Positions 47,767-60,069 are shown, numbered from the stretch's first letter. The stretch: 64,000 nucleotides of DNA from Siphonodentalium dalli (GCA_032622095.1 CP136065.1:116665195-116729194); one strand, 5' to 3'. Numbers and translations: made by a program. Notes: generated by a model not told the origin, from the letters alone.

Positions 47767-48496
47767 TCTAATATATATTTTGGGACTTCTGTTTGTCTGT
47801 TAGCTATGGCCGGGAAAACTGCCGGACGGATTTCGACCAAACTTCCTATCTATATAAGGGTAAAAATTCAGATGAAGTGTCGTCGCATTGCTTTTGAGAA
47901 GCTCCAAGCACTCATTCTCCATTCCCACTGCCGCCGTCTTGGAATTGTAGGGTTAATCGCGTGATAGTTAAAGAGCGTTCGTATCCGCAGTGTCGTTGAT
48001 AAAGAGCGTGACTGTGTCCAGACATGAGCCTGTTGTGTCTGTGTCCAGACATGAGCGTGTTGTGTGATCCTTATGTCTGTGTTCGTACTTAGGGGTTCCT
48101 AGGAATGGGGGAGATTTCCATCGGGTCAGTTTTTCCGCCCGAGGTGACCTTCACCTTGAAACGGGTACCCACAAATGATATATATGTATGTGTGTGTCCG
48201 TTATAGACTCGAAAACGGCCCTACCGATTGAGTGCAAACTTGCTGCCTAGGGGAACTTTTGTCCGGGAAGTCTCGTGGACCAGTCAAATTGTGACCCCGA
48301 CCTTACCTTGACCTTCAAAATGGTAAATTCAATGTCAAATCGGGTAAAACTGACGGATTTCGACGAAATTATATACCTAGGGATACTTTTGTCCGGGGGG
48401 TGTTTTCGACGGGTCAAATCGTGACTCCGACCTGACCTAACCTTCAAAATGGTCAATTCAAGGTCAAAGCCCGGACGAAGTCGGGTCACCTGCTAG
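47767..48496 (+). mobile_element. Helitron-like non-autonomous element, 730 bp
   Basis: The 5' end is TCTAATATATATTTTGGGAC after host A. The 3' end has hairpin arms CCCG(G)AC and GTCGGG, a few bases, then CACCTGCTAG and host T. It shares the family blocks GGGTTCCTAGGAATGGGGGA, TCATCGGGTCAG-like sequence and ACTCGAAAACGG with the copies at 2781 and 54142. A unit around GTGACCCCGACCTTACCTTG and TTCAAAATGGT is repeated twice (48290-48330, 48420-48455). No coding sequence. Confidence 0.85.
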
Positions 48497-50350
48497 TATG
48501 CATATATGCTTAGCTAGATCATATCATGAATCGCTACCCTGGCTACGCCCGTAGAAATATTTCTACACCAGTTCAAGTAATGTGAAATTTTTCATGTTCA
48601 GATAGGGAAGTTTATAAACATTTAAAAAAAACAAGTGCAGCTAATATATTCTTAGTTAATATCGTTCCTCAGTAAATAGTGTATTCCACTGTGTACGTAG
48701 TTCACGAAGATCCCAACTCGATGTTGCATGAAATATGGAGTATAACACCCCCTATTGTGAAATATATTATGAAGGAACAAGTAATAAATAAATATATATA
48801 GTCACTGAGTTGTTGTTTTTTTTCAATGCAATAAAGTTCTCCATCAGAACATTAAAACGTTCCCATAATTTTAACTGGTTGAATATGATCTCTACGGTAG
48901 CCAGAGTATAAATTCATGACATGGTCTAATACTTGGCGACCCATTCCTATATTCTATAAGAAATATATTAAACATATACTGCTAATCATGCAATTTACTA
49001 CGATAATGATGTTGGATTGAAATTTAAATACAAATGCATCTCAATATAATTACTTATTATACATGTATAAGTAATATTATGTTCCTTTCTGAACCCCTCC
49101 CCCCAATCGCACCATCGACCATTTTCTCACAGGGACACATATACGATCAAATTGAAACACCTTTATCGCGTACCGGAAATTATAAGACGCTGGGGAAGCT
49201 TATTTACGAATACACCCGGAAATCCTCGGCTGTTGTCGGTGGTTATTGCATCATCCAAAATGGCAGGTTGAAAAAAAAAATTCAGGATCCAAACATTTCG
49301 ATTTTGTGTCATTTTCATGACTTGAATGCGTCTTTATGGGCCATATATTGGTCGTAGAAATGTAGTTTGAGTATTTATCTACCTATTTTGATACCGGGAA
49401 AATTTCAAAAAGCGAATATTTTTTTGTGTATTTTGGAGCGCAAACCGCCATGTGGCTTTAAGGTAGATAGAAATCTTCTAGAATAATTTGTTTATGAACG
49501 GAGACGTTTGTTTTATCTTTAGTTTCAAATTTAACCGAAGTTAAACGTTTCTTTTATCCGCGATTGCTATCAGGCTCCTTATTAACATTGACAATTTCGG
49601 TCAACAAATCGGATGAGGGTTGATGGGCATCATCTCTTGTTGGTTTAGTTGTCAGTAACCAGGTTAGATTAGCAGTCTCCAGTGGCTTTCGTCCAACATT
49701 ATGTGTTCTCTCGTGCCTTTATCGAACAAGAGTGCCAGCTCAATTAAGGGGCGGATCTCAACCTGACGCGGCGTGCCGTGTTAATCACAGTTCTAGACAT
49801 TCTTCACACCTGTCTGATAGTTGGTCCTGGAGGAACGTTGTTTATGTAATGCACTTGATTAAACATCATCTGACATTTCCAGCTTCCTCAAAGATTCTTA
49901 TAAATCGTCTACAAGAACACAGGCGTGTGTATATGTTTGAAGACAGTTGCGTTGCAATCTGAACTCATGCACATTTGAAACAATTGTGTAGATCTGTTTA
50001 CCGAGTTCTGTAGACTTGCCAAGTCTATTGCAACTAGTCATACTGCACTCGGAGGAATCGTGGATGATCTCCTCTGAAGAGTTATGACATAAATGTGTCA
50101 CAACTGTGTGATATGAACCATGTTACCCATCAGTCAATGATTCCACACAACGAACACATACGAGCATTCCCATCGGACATTTACATACACCCACTACTAC
50201 CTAATGGTATTTCCCTGCATTCTATAAACAAAATATGGTACGTTGGTTACAAAACAACCATACTTATATACATGTATATTGGCCGATATCGTCGTTATTT
50301 TATCTAACTTATAGACATCTCGATCAACGGATGGGCAGTATTTGTTCATA
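48497..50350. other. Mostly unrecognised; R5 copy within
   Basis: Contains repeat R5 in plus orientation at about 49320-49445. Open frames at 49034-49357 and 49732-49962 carry no recognisable domain. No other feature. Confidence 0.5.
49320..49445 (+). repeat. Repeat R5, plus copy
   Basis: GTCGTAGAAATG, TATCTACCTATTTTGATACC, GGGAAAA and GTGTATTTTGGAGCGCAAA match the minus strand at 29722-29850. Confidence 0.75.
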
Positions 50351-50351
50351 G

Positions 50352-50667
50352 CCACGGTATGGGGTGACTTTCTGTCCATCCTATAGCTCACACTATACAG
50401 TGATGACTTTCTGTCCATCCTATAGCTCACACTATACAGCCATAGCCACGGTATGGTGTGACTTTCTGTCCATCCTATAGCTCACACTATACAGTGATGA
50501 CTTTCTGTCCATCCTATAGCTCACACTATACAGTGATGACTTTCTGTCCATCCTATAGCTCACACTATATAGTGACGACTTTCTGTCCATACTATAGCTC
50601 ACACTATACAGTCATAGCCACGGTATGGGATGACTTTCTGTCCATCTTAGCTCACACTATACAGTCA
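50352..50667 (+). repeat. 39-bp minisatellite, about seven copies
   Basis: The unit TGATGACTTTCTGTCCATCC followed by TATAGCTCACACTATACAG is 39 bp. Some units carry an added CATAGCCACGGTATGGGG-type segment, giving alternating lengths. Because 39 is a multiple of three, one frame (50458-50697) is open and reads as a 13-residue repeat (MTFCPSYSSHYTV). This is a by-product of unit length and not evidence of a gene. Confidence 0.96.
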
Positions 50668-52210
50668 TTTGTCCGGTATTTAACCAGTCTGCATTAATCT
50701 GCTGCAAACTTTTCAATGATTTTTTTCGCTTTCATTCTAACAATTGATGCCTTGTGTGTTGGTTAATGCATTGCCGGGCATCTGAATCATTTATAAATGT
50801 ACACTGTTGTCGAACCAGTGCACTTTTCGTGCTGTAAAGATGCCTAAAGATAATGATTTCTGATAAATTCAATTATGTGTCTCATTTATGTGACACATGT
50901 CATATTGGTACAAAATTAATCAGAAAAAAGATGTGTTGTTTATCATGTTATTGACTAGTTTTAATAGCACGAAGTTAGGACAAGTCAGTTCCTGTTTTAC
51001 GTGTCAGACGCAACGTGAATTACAACTGTTATAGTAAACATATGGATTTTACTATTTCATAAATTTGACAGAGAAGATATAAACATGAAGTTGGATGTTA
51101 CCTGATGTTATTGGAATAATTAAAAGTGATATAACAAATTATTTAGTACCATGTTAAATCGTGTGTTTGTTTGTTTCCACTGTCACCCGCAGTTGACTAA
51201 GATCTCATGTACTGTGTTTCTCTGGTACTTTGTGCACAGGAACTTTTCCCAGTGGGTGTGTGATGTGTGTTAAATTTGTTTAAGTTTGGAAATCACTATT
51301 ATAAAGTGGAATACCTTATCCGAAATATTTTTGGTACCTAACTATAAGTTAGCAGTAGGATTCAGAATGTTGATTGCTGAACACATTTTATATGAACTGA
51401 CATAGCACTAGTTCCGAGAGGCGGGTGGGTGGTTGCCATGGTAGCACACCGGCATGTCTCCTTTAACTTTAAGGAGTGGTGGTGATAATGAAAAAGTTTG
51501 TGACTGAATAATTATGAAATTTCACAAGGGTTTGTCTCTGGTCAATGTACAGTACCAAGATACATGTATGCATTAGATGTTGATTAAGGATGGCATGTAG
51601 TGCTAGCGGAACATATTTATGAATTTATCAGTCCCTGTATGAAATACAAAAGTGAAAATTAACATACTGATTCAAAAGTGGAATAGTGAATATTGGTAGG
51701 TTATCAAAATCTTGAAAGAGGCTTTCTCGGGGAAAAAAAAATATTCATTGCCCTTGATGCTTTAGTTGCCCCTCCAACATACCGGCAAATACTTAATAGT
51801 AGCCAACTGAGCCAAATCACACACATGCAGGGTCAAATATTCAACGTCTGAAAGCTATATATTCTCAGATTTGACCACATGGCAGTTATTCAGAAGACAA
51901 TGTTTGAATTTAATGTTATTAAATTTATATGTATTATCATCCTATTTTTTCATTTTTATTATTGGTAGTTATTTGTTGCTTATTATTTCATATCATCAAA
52001 TAAATACATTATGATCTTAAACAAAGTTTCGGTTATATATGGGACCGACTTCTCTTGTAATGATTGATTGATTGATTGTTTATTTATTTACTCAATTCCA
52101 CAAATTAAGTGGCGAATACAGAGTACTAATTAACATATCTACATATATTTACAAAAGGCCACTGTTGTCTGGCTTGCCATTCTCATATGACAGAAGTGTA
52201 TAGTTGTACT
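50668..52210. other. No recognised feature
   Basis: Short frames only. TGATTGATTGATTG at about 52062 is simple sequence. Nothing else recognised. Confidence 0.45.
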
Positions 52211-52735
52211 ATCATCATCATCATCATTATTATCATCATCATCATCATCATCATCGTCGTCATCATCATCATCGTCGTCATCGTCCTCGTCATCATCGTC
52301 GTCGTCGTAGTCGCCACAACCACCACCACCATCATCATCACCATCATCATCATCGTATAAGCATCATCATCTTCATCGTCACAATCATCGTCATCATCAT
52401 CGTTAGCATGACCATCAAAATCATCATCATCGTCGTCGTCGCCATCACCATCATCATCGCAATTATCATCGTCGTCATCGTTATCATCATCGCAATCATG
52501 TATATCATCATAATAATCATCGTTACCATCATCATCATCATCATCATCATCACCATCATCGTAATCGTCGCCATCAGACATCATCGCCATACTAATCATC
52601 TTCGCCATCACATTCATTTTCGTCATCAACATCAACACCATCATCATCGGTATCGTTATCATCATCAACAGCAGCATCATCATCACTCGAAACATTATCA
52701 TCATTACCACCACCACAGTTATCGTCATACTCCAT
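52211..52735 (+). repeat. Imperfect ATC/CAT trinucleotide tract, about 0.5 kb
   Basis: Dominated by ATC with many GTC, ACC and AAC variants. Both strands are open for about 200 codons because trinucleotide repeats rarely make stops. The plus translation is His/Ile/Val-rich and the minus one Met/Asp-rich, neither like a real protein. Variants cluster (for example CGTCGTCGTCGTAG near 52300), so the tract is old and not a fresh expansion. Confidence 0.97.
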
Positions 52736-54141
52736 ATAAATCGCATCTTCGCTTTATCTGTTGTAATATATGTCATCGCCGTAATCGTCGTAAGCAGATA
52801 TAGTTATAAATTGTCGCTATCAATTACTAGTAGTTAGTTCCTATCAATAATCTTACAACCCAACTTCACAAAGATTGCAAACTGCTTTAGAACATTTTGG
52901 GTCAGCACTCGTGAGTAATTTCACTAATTTACTTTCAGTTGGTTCCGTATGGTAAGTTTCTGGCAAATATTTGCGTCTATCGCCGTCGATATTCGAACTG
53001 TGCATGCCCATTGAGACACATGCACACCCTCACATATATACACAAACTAATACCTAAAGATAAACACTCACAGCCACCCGCTCATACACAGATTCTGATC
53101 CATAGTGTAACTGGACTAAACTTTGCCGAGAGAAATGGTAAACCTACAGGGTAAGAAATGTTTTGGTTTAAGACAAATCAGATCTGGAAATTAATATTTG
53201 AGGAATACATGTATATTGTTTCAATATTTTCCGATACCTGTAACAGAGAACCATCACTCCAATCAGAATTAATGCTTAAGAACAAATTCTTGAAAGATTA
53301 ATATTATAAATATTATAGCTGTCTACTAGTATGGTTCAACCAACAATGACATGGTATCTTTCTCTGGCATCTCATTTAAAGCAGCTTGTATTCTTATACA
53401 TGGGTATATACATGTAAGGAGAAGTTGGTATTAATGTGAGACTGGCACTTCCACCTTCGACTGGTTGAAGTCAACTGGTTTCACCAATTGAACATATACA
53501 AGTCTACCCCTTACCCTTCTAAGATGACTTCCATGTCAGTTTATGTGTTATATATATGCTACATCTTCAGTAGAGTAATAATAGTACAGTAATATCACAC
53601 ATCCAACATCTGTTGTTTTATGACATACAGACATGATGCTGCCATGCAGGGAAGTTGTTAGAGGGTACGGTACATATTCAAATCCCACCACACTGGTACC
53701 CCCACATCCAATTGAAATTGATGACGGTACCACCGGGGCAATTACTAGATATCACAGGAACGAACAAAAGTTTTAGTTTTGTGAAAAATTCTCAAAATAA
53801 ATAAATGAAAAATAAATAATTATAATTTTTTTTATATATCAACTTTTGGTATAGTTAAATGGGAAAATCTAAACACAAGTTTTCTATTTGAAAAAGAGAA
53901 CTGCAAGTCTTAATATTTCTCATATGTAAAGCTCTATAATATGCATGCAATACATGTATGCAACTCCCAGTTGTGATAGTACATGTGGTTCTTTTAGCAG
54001 ATCGGCAAACTTTTTTTGGATATTGTTTTATAACCATGAAATCGGGAAACAAAAATGGCGCTGATCGTAATCTTGAAATTAAAACGAGACATCATTATCT
54101 TTTATTGTCAATACCTATACAATTCTGACAAATATATAATA
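52736..54141. other. No recognised feature
   Basis: No convincing frames or repeats. A-rich patches lie near 53800-53835. Confidence 0.45.
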
Positions 54142-54846
54142 CTAGCAGGTTAGCCCGCCACTGGTGTGGTTCGTCTCATGGCTTTGTTCGAAAAAGCAAT
54201 TGCAACAGCTTCCGAGACACGTATGCTGCACCTAGGTGTATAATTTCGTCGAAATCCGCCAGTTTTACCCGATTTGACCTTGAATTGATCATTTTCAAGG
54301 TCAAGGTCAGGTCGGGGTCACAATTTAACCCGTCCATGACACTTCCCGTAGGTAGCAAGTTTGAGCTCAATCGGTTCGAGTCTACAAAGGACACACACAT
54401 ATATATCATGTGTGGGTACCCGTTTCAAGGTGAAGATCACCTCGGGCGGAAAAACTGACCCGATGAAAATCTCCCCCCGTTCCTAGGAAGCCATAAGTAC
54501 GTAAGAATCACACAACATGCTCATGTCTGGATACAGTCACGCTCACGTGTGGACCCAGACGTAAGATTCACATTACACGCATACGCTCTTTATCAACGAC
54601 ACTGCGAATACGAACGCTCTTTAACTATCAACGCGATTAACCCCACAGTGTCGTTTATGTGACTTGGAGTGGAGAACGGGTGCTCGGAGCTTCTCCAAAA
54701 TGGCGCGACGACCATTCCCGTTTGTTTTTACCCTTAGATGGGAAGTTTGGTCTCGATCGGTGCAGCCGTTTTCGATTCTATAAAGTATATATATATACAC
54801 ACATATGTACACACATGTATACGTAGTTCTCAAAATATATCGTAGA
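54142..54846 (-). mobile_element. Helitron-like non-autonomous element, 705 bp
   Basis: On the minus strand it starts TCTACGATATATTTTGAGAA and ends CCAGTGGCGGGCTAACCTG then CTAG and host T. The 3' terminus is almost identical to that of the element at 2781-4166. It shares CGAAAACGGCTGCACCGATC, a block ending TTAAAGAGCG, TTCCTAGGAACGGGGGGAGA and a CCGACCTGACCTTGACC unit with 47767-48496. The hairpin is weaker than in the other copies. The flanking host bases are G on the 5' side and T on the 3' side. Confidence 0.85.
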
Positions 54847-54989
54847 CTAAACAAATATTAACTTTAAGTTTTATTTAGAATGTGTCCGTATTAATATATA
54901 GGTATTGATTTAACGGGATTTGGGTTACCGGACAAAAACATTTACCGGACAAACGACTGTGCATGCAACCGGCTTGTGGTGCAAATGGA

Positions 54990-56110
54990 GGCAATATCAA
55001 GTTAGCCTCTCAGCGCTGTTTAGATTTTTTGAGAAAATATAAAAATCGATATAGATCCTTACTTTTTGCAATATAATTTCCACGGTATGGATATCATTAA
55101 TTTCCACGGTATGGATATCATTAATTTCCACGGTATGGATATCATTAATTTTGTTTGCATCAGTTATATTGAGGGCTCATCTGATGGGGGCAATGTGCAT
55201 TGTGTCTAAAAGCCCACTTAATTTTCGAGTCACCGATTATTTGTTTTATAGTGCCTTGATATACGGTTTTAATAACAATCTATGCCATAAAATATGATAA
55301 GCTTGCCCGCGCGGGACCCGAGTTAATTTTGTTTACCTCTGCCTAACCGTACCAAACGATCTGCTGTTTTCTTGAGAGAGAAAGGAAACAAACATTATAA
55401 GTCATCATCATTTGGAACGATGGAGTCTAAGAAGGTACCCATAGAGTAATAGAAAATAACTGAAATCATAAAATCATTTCCACTGTTATGGCTCACAGCA
55501 TGCAACAGAATTCAAACTGTAGTTTATTTTCAACGAAGAGGAATAACTGTATATCTAAATATAAAGTGTTATTCCCCTTTCGTTGAAAATAATTGAATTT
55601 GTGCAGAAACTTCAGCACAGAAAAGACGTCGATATCTCAACAAAAACAACATGTCCACAGTTTGTTACATCGAATAAGTTGAAAATACAATGTTTTGGAG
55701 CTTCAAATGGTATATACAATGGCATTTATTTTATATAATGTGATCTGGGGGTTCGAAAATTAAGTGGGACTTAGCAGAACAAATAGCATGCACCAACTCA
55801 TCAATTTTTTCGCAACATGGGAATTCTTAAGGTGTTACGATATTCATGGGCACAAGTTGCAGTACTTCTTATTTGATTACGTTGGCGATACATTCCGTTT
55901 CCAGAATTTCAAATTACTCCCAAAATGGACGTGGACACCACCAGATGACCCCCTCTAACTGAAATATGCAAAACTATCTAACCGACATCACTGTTGATAT
56001 ATTCCGTCCAAAACAATTTATTGCAAAAAGTAAGAACCTATTTATAGCTCGGAATAATGATATTTTGTATTTAAAAAAAAATCAAAATCAAAATTGCACT
56101 GAGAAGCTTT
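54990..56110. mobile_element. 1.1-kb imperfect nested inverted-repeat element
   Basis: Matching inverted segments lie around one centre near 55555. GATCCTTACTTTTTGCAATA (55053) pairs with TTGCAAAAAGTAAGAACC (56020), CCCACTTAATTTTCGAG (55213) with TTCGAAAATTAAGTGGG (55750), and ATTTTCAACGAAGAGGAATA (55527) with the inverse at about 55570-55591. Three pairs at increasing distance suggest an old long palindrome with indels. Left arm 55077-55150 also has three tandem copies of TTTCCACGGTATGGATATCA (24-bp unit). No transposase recognised; the true ends are uncertain. Confidence 0.65.
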
Positions 56111-57190
56111 TGTAGAAAACTGTATGAGATAGCCATCATATGCACCAAGAGGCCACTAATCAACTGAACAAAGTACTGTTCATGTAGGTAACATATGCAT
56201 AACTCAGGTGATGATAGTAAAACACGTTATTGTTCTCAAATGTGTAAATTACTATATGAAGTGAGCAAGCCAATAAGGAAATTGTTCTATTTATCGTGAG
56301 GGGGGCATGCATATATTTGAAACCGTGGTTGTTACTGCAATATACACATGGCACATATAATCAAACACAATATACACATGGCACATATAATCAAACACAT
56401 ACTGCTATTTCGAGTGTAATAACTACATTATTCTCTCTGTGAATATTGTTATAATGTCGCCCCTGGGGATACGCAGGATGAAATTCAATTACTAATGCTG
56501 TTATTGTAGAATGCGGAACTGGCATGAAAAAGAAAAGTGGGTGCGCGATGCCAGTGTATAATACTATATAAGAAGCACAAACGCGTCCAAATGAGATATG
56601 GTAACTCGAGGAGACGGCAAATATAAGCCATGCATGCTTACAGCCGAATCCATTTCCCACACAAGGTACTTTCCACACAAGGAACACAATACTATGTCAT
56701 TGTATTATACATGATGTGGTTTGAATGCAGAGGCAATTTTAAACCCGAAGTAAAATATGAAATTCCGTGTTTAGGAAATAAGTAGGAATATATCTGCATG
56801 TTGCGATTAACTAGTTAAAGGTAGATTATCTCTTCCGCAACATTATCTAGATATACTTTCCTGGGTATGAAAAAATAAATACGAATCGAAGACCCCTGTC
56901 CGGAAACGCGTCTATCAATTAATATTGATTTTCTGATATTCACGACCGTCTTATTTATTTGGTTGTTTTTTTGTTGTTGTTATTTTCATTTATTTTAATC
57001 ATTGAAAATAAGAATATGATACACACTAGGTCTTATCCACTTGATTTGCACTTAATATTACAATATATAATCAATCGGAGACATTTTGCGGCTTGCATTC
57101 GTTCGGAGCACCACACTGGAGGCCTCTATAAAAGTTATATTTATTGAAGTGTCCCATTAATTGAATAAACTAGTATCGAAATAAAATCAC
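56111..57190. other. No recognised gene; one 30-bp direct repeat
   Basis: ATATACACATGGCACATATA followed by ATCAAACACA is present twice in tandem at about 56340-56398. Frames near 56391-56687 have no domain. Otherwise nothing is seen. Confidence 0.45.
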
Positions 57191-58746
57191 TATCGTCCAG
57201 TGCGCATTGATAAATGGTAAGTTGCCCTCTCTGCAATTTTATAAATATTAGCGCGACGGCACGTAAAATAGTAAGTATTTTCTTATCATATGGGTGTATT
57301 CCACCCCAGGGACGTGGCGACCGTGGGGTTTTAGGGGGGGTTAACCCTCCAACTTTGGTCAAAATAGTCAACAGCTGGAAATTTCATGCCTCACACAGCA
57401 TTTGTTGAAAATTTTACACCACTCATAGGTTGAAATTGTTATTTGTTTGATTTACCAACAACTAATTAGTGGGGCATATGTCATTTTAGACCATCTCTAG
57501 CAAATCATTTCTATATTTAGTCCAAATATTGGTCTGAAATTGCTATCAATTGGAAATAATAACCAACATTATAGGTGGTGTCAGGTTTGTTGGAAATTCC
57601 CAACAGATGGAAAGTTCAAACCCATGGACGGCGGCCATTTTAAATCGGATGTGTTTGGTGAATATATGGGGTATCTACACCACTCTTTATTCGACCTTAA
57701 TCGGTAAAGGGCCGAGAATTGGCATGGGTTCCCTATTTGAATCCCTCTGGAAGGCGGCCATGTTGGATTTGGAGAGTGTGTGTGTGGGGGGGGGGGGGGG
57801 GTGAGGGTGTGTGTGTGTGAGGGTGTGTGTGTGTGGTAATAGAGTCTTGCGGGCATCCTACAACACCCTTTATTTGAGCGAAATATTAAAATTTCAAATA
57901 AGGAATACAGGTCACATTCGTCGTACAAACGTTGATTAACAGCTGAAAATGACGACCATTTCGTAAAAGTGGTGGCCATTTTGAATATGTCGACCATTGT
58001 GATTGGTTTGTCGTTAAACAAATCAGTCTTCATAAATGACATACACTGGCCATTCATGCCATCATGCATCATAAAGTGAACGATTCTATTACTATTTGAC
58101 CCTTGTCCGCAATGACCGTCTTATATATATATTTTGCAATTATAACATCTATATATATTTGCTCTGCAAAGCGCAAAGAGACAAAAAAAATTTGCACATA
58201 TATATATAGGATACATTGTGATTATGCTCGGCTATAACGCCTATAATCTACTAAATTCTCGATGAATTATGTGCAATATCGAAATTATTTATCGTGGGTG
58301 CGCATTGGAGCTTATCGTTTTTGTTCGTTTTCGAATGGAGCCATACAAATTTCGCACTTGAGCCACCGTGTGCTTGTCTTTAAATTCAATGTGCCGCCTG
58401 TAGACATGTTTAGATTTTTCTTGCACATATCTGCATTTTCGTGTCCCGGAGATAACAAACTTACCAGAAAACTATGGAATGTCCCATTTCTGGTCTAAAA
58501 ATAAACTTTATCGCTGAATGTTACGGTAAAATGTCGAAAACTCCTGATTGTTCAATCTTCTGGGAGCGCTACAATTCTAATACAAAACACGGATATATAG
58601 ACGTTGATATTGAAAAATCACAATTTAATTTTGAAAGAATCATTTGGATTTTTAAGAAATACTTACCATTTTAAGTGCCGTCGCGCTAATTTTTATAAAA
58701 TTGCAGAGAGGGCAACTTTGCATTTATCGATGCGCACTGGACGATT
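57191..58746. mobile_element. 1.56-kb element with about 100-bp terminal inverted repeats
   Basis: The left end TATCGTCCAGTGCGCATTGA, then AAGTTGCCCTCTCTGCAATT and TTAGCGCGACGGCAC, is matched inverted by 58648-58746. The outer limits may extend 10-20 bp further, since CGAAAT-type bases also match. The interior has a G-run with a GT/GA-rich tract (57776-57836) and no transposase. Short frames at 58262-58674 lack domains. Flanking target duplication was not evident. Confidence 0.78.
57776..57836 (+). repeat. G-run with GT-rich microsatellite
   Basis: About 14 consecutive G, then alternating GTGTGTGTGT and GAGGGTGTG units. Confidence 0.95.
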
Positions 58747-59361
58747 ATGCGATTTCGGACGGATTTAGCAGGAGCGGTGGACCCCCAGAGAGAATCGTTT
58801 CCGGGAAGGGATTTCCATTTCATACATGGAAACAATATGAAATTTGTTATTTAATGAGATAATCCATCTTTAAATCTATGGTGCATTTGGAATCATTATG
58901 ACGCATATTCTTCAGTCAGCGAGCGCATTTTAGGCATGCATCACGGGTTATTGCAGTTAAAACTGTAAGTTTGAAAATATGAAACGATCACGTATTATTT
59001 CGGACTCATAGTTACGGAGATATGAACTCCGTTGGGACCCCCTTAAGATTCCAACCAAACTCTCTGATTCTGTTGCCAAGTTCCGCAAAGCCGCTCGTAT
59101 ATATTATGACTGGCGAAACCAGGAGTCAGAAATGGATACAACTCACAGACATTGTCTGGCAAACCTAAAATTACGACGCATACAATCAAACCCGTAGATC
59201 CGATCCTATCATATCCAGTTTAGAGCCGGTTTAATGAAACACTACCTTGGTTCAAACCGCTGTTGGACCACTAAACCGGAGTTTAAACTCGAGATCGTTT
59301 AAGTCTATATATGTGACGGAATCTTCACCTTCGGTTTCGCCTATTATAGACCCAGCCAGGC
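58747..59361. other. No recognised gene; possible exon-like ORF fragment
   Basis: From about 59017 to 59196 on the plus strand a 57-codon frame reads through KIPTKLSDSVAKF and RKAARIYYDWRNQE to a TAG. Its composition is protein-like and free of repeats, unlike the surrounding frames. I do not recognise it; it may be a decayed transposon or gene exon. Confidence 0.35.
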
Positions 59362-59970
59362 CAGGGGCCTGTACTATAGATTTACAATTGCCGTGTTTGA
59401 ACACGTGTAGAAGGTTATGTGGGGCACACATAAGGTGTCGATTACCATAGACCTCCACTCTTATTCTTACAGTGAAAAGGCGACTTCTTGCAACGCCTCG
59501 TTTACATGCATGGTGACCAATAAAATAATAGGTTTACCACATGTGACTTGATTGACCAATGAAAACAAATATTCCTCGGAGACACTCATTGATATGTTAT
59601 CGCTAGTGCATGGGTAATCCGTGTTCAATTGTATTAGTGGTAATCGGTATCCTTTAAATAATCGCTCAGTGAGTACGCCGCAACCGTTCGTGCATTGTGT
59701 TATATGTCATCAATGGTTATCGTCTGTTCCAACAATTCAAGTTTTAAGATGTATTTCAATTTCTAGTTGGGTTGTCATGCAAAATCGCTGGAGTATTATA
59801 TTGAATACCATTCTGATCAAACCCAATCACCCATCGGTAATGCGCACACGGGTATAATCTACTCTATTACAATACAGTGGTCTATTGCACTTCACGCCTC
59901 CCGTGTACCTCCCATAACCTTGCACACCTGTTCAAACACGGCAATTGTAAATCTATAGTACAGGCCCCTG
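59362..59970. mobile_element. 0.6-kb hAT-like MITE (CAGGGGCCTGTACTATAG ends)
   Basis: The left end CAGGGGCCTGTACTATAG followed by ATTTACAATTGCCGTGTTTG is matched inverted at the right end (59890-59970). That gives a terminal inverted repeat of about 40 near-identical bases plus weaker pairing further in (AAGGTTATG). CAGGGG termini suggest hAT. The flanking 8-mers (AGCCAGGC and GTTTGGTT) do not match, so the target duplication has decayed or the family is different. No transposase. Confidence 0.82.
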
Positions 59971-59984
59971 GTTTGGTTGCATGC

Positions 59985-60062
59985 ATGTAAGTATGTTATA
60001 ACCCGCTTGGGTAACTGTTCAATAAATACTGTATTCTTATACATATACCCAAGCGGGTTATG
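59985..60062. repeat. Short inverted repeat (ATAACCCGCTTGGGTA)
   Basis: TATGTTATAACCCGCTTGGG at about 59993-60012 pairs with CCCAAGCGGGTTATGACATA at 60050-60069, around a loop of about 37 bp containing CAATAAATACTG. It may be a small hairpin next to the preceding MITE. A terminator is not implied. Confidence 0.75.
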
Positions 60063-60069
60063 ACATATT

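Noticed and set aside
50458-50697. ORF with a 13-residue repeat
   Set aside because: Produced by the 39-bp minisatellite, whose unit length is a multiple of three.
52183-52803. ORFs of about 200 codons on both strands
   Set aside because: Simple ATC/CAT repeat; His/Ile-rich and Met/Asp-rich translations with no domain.
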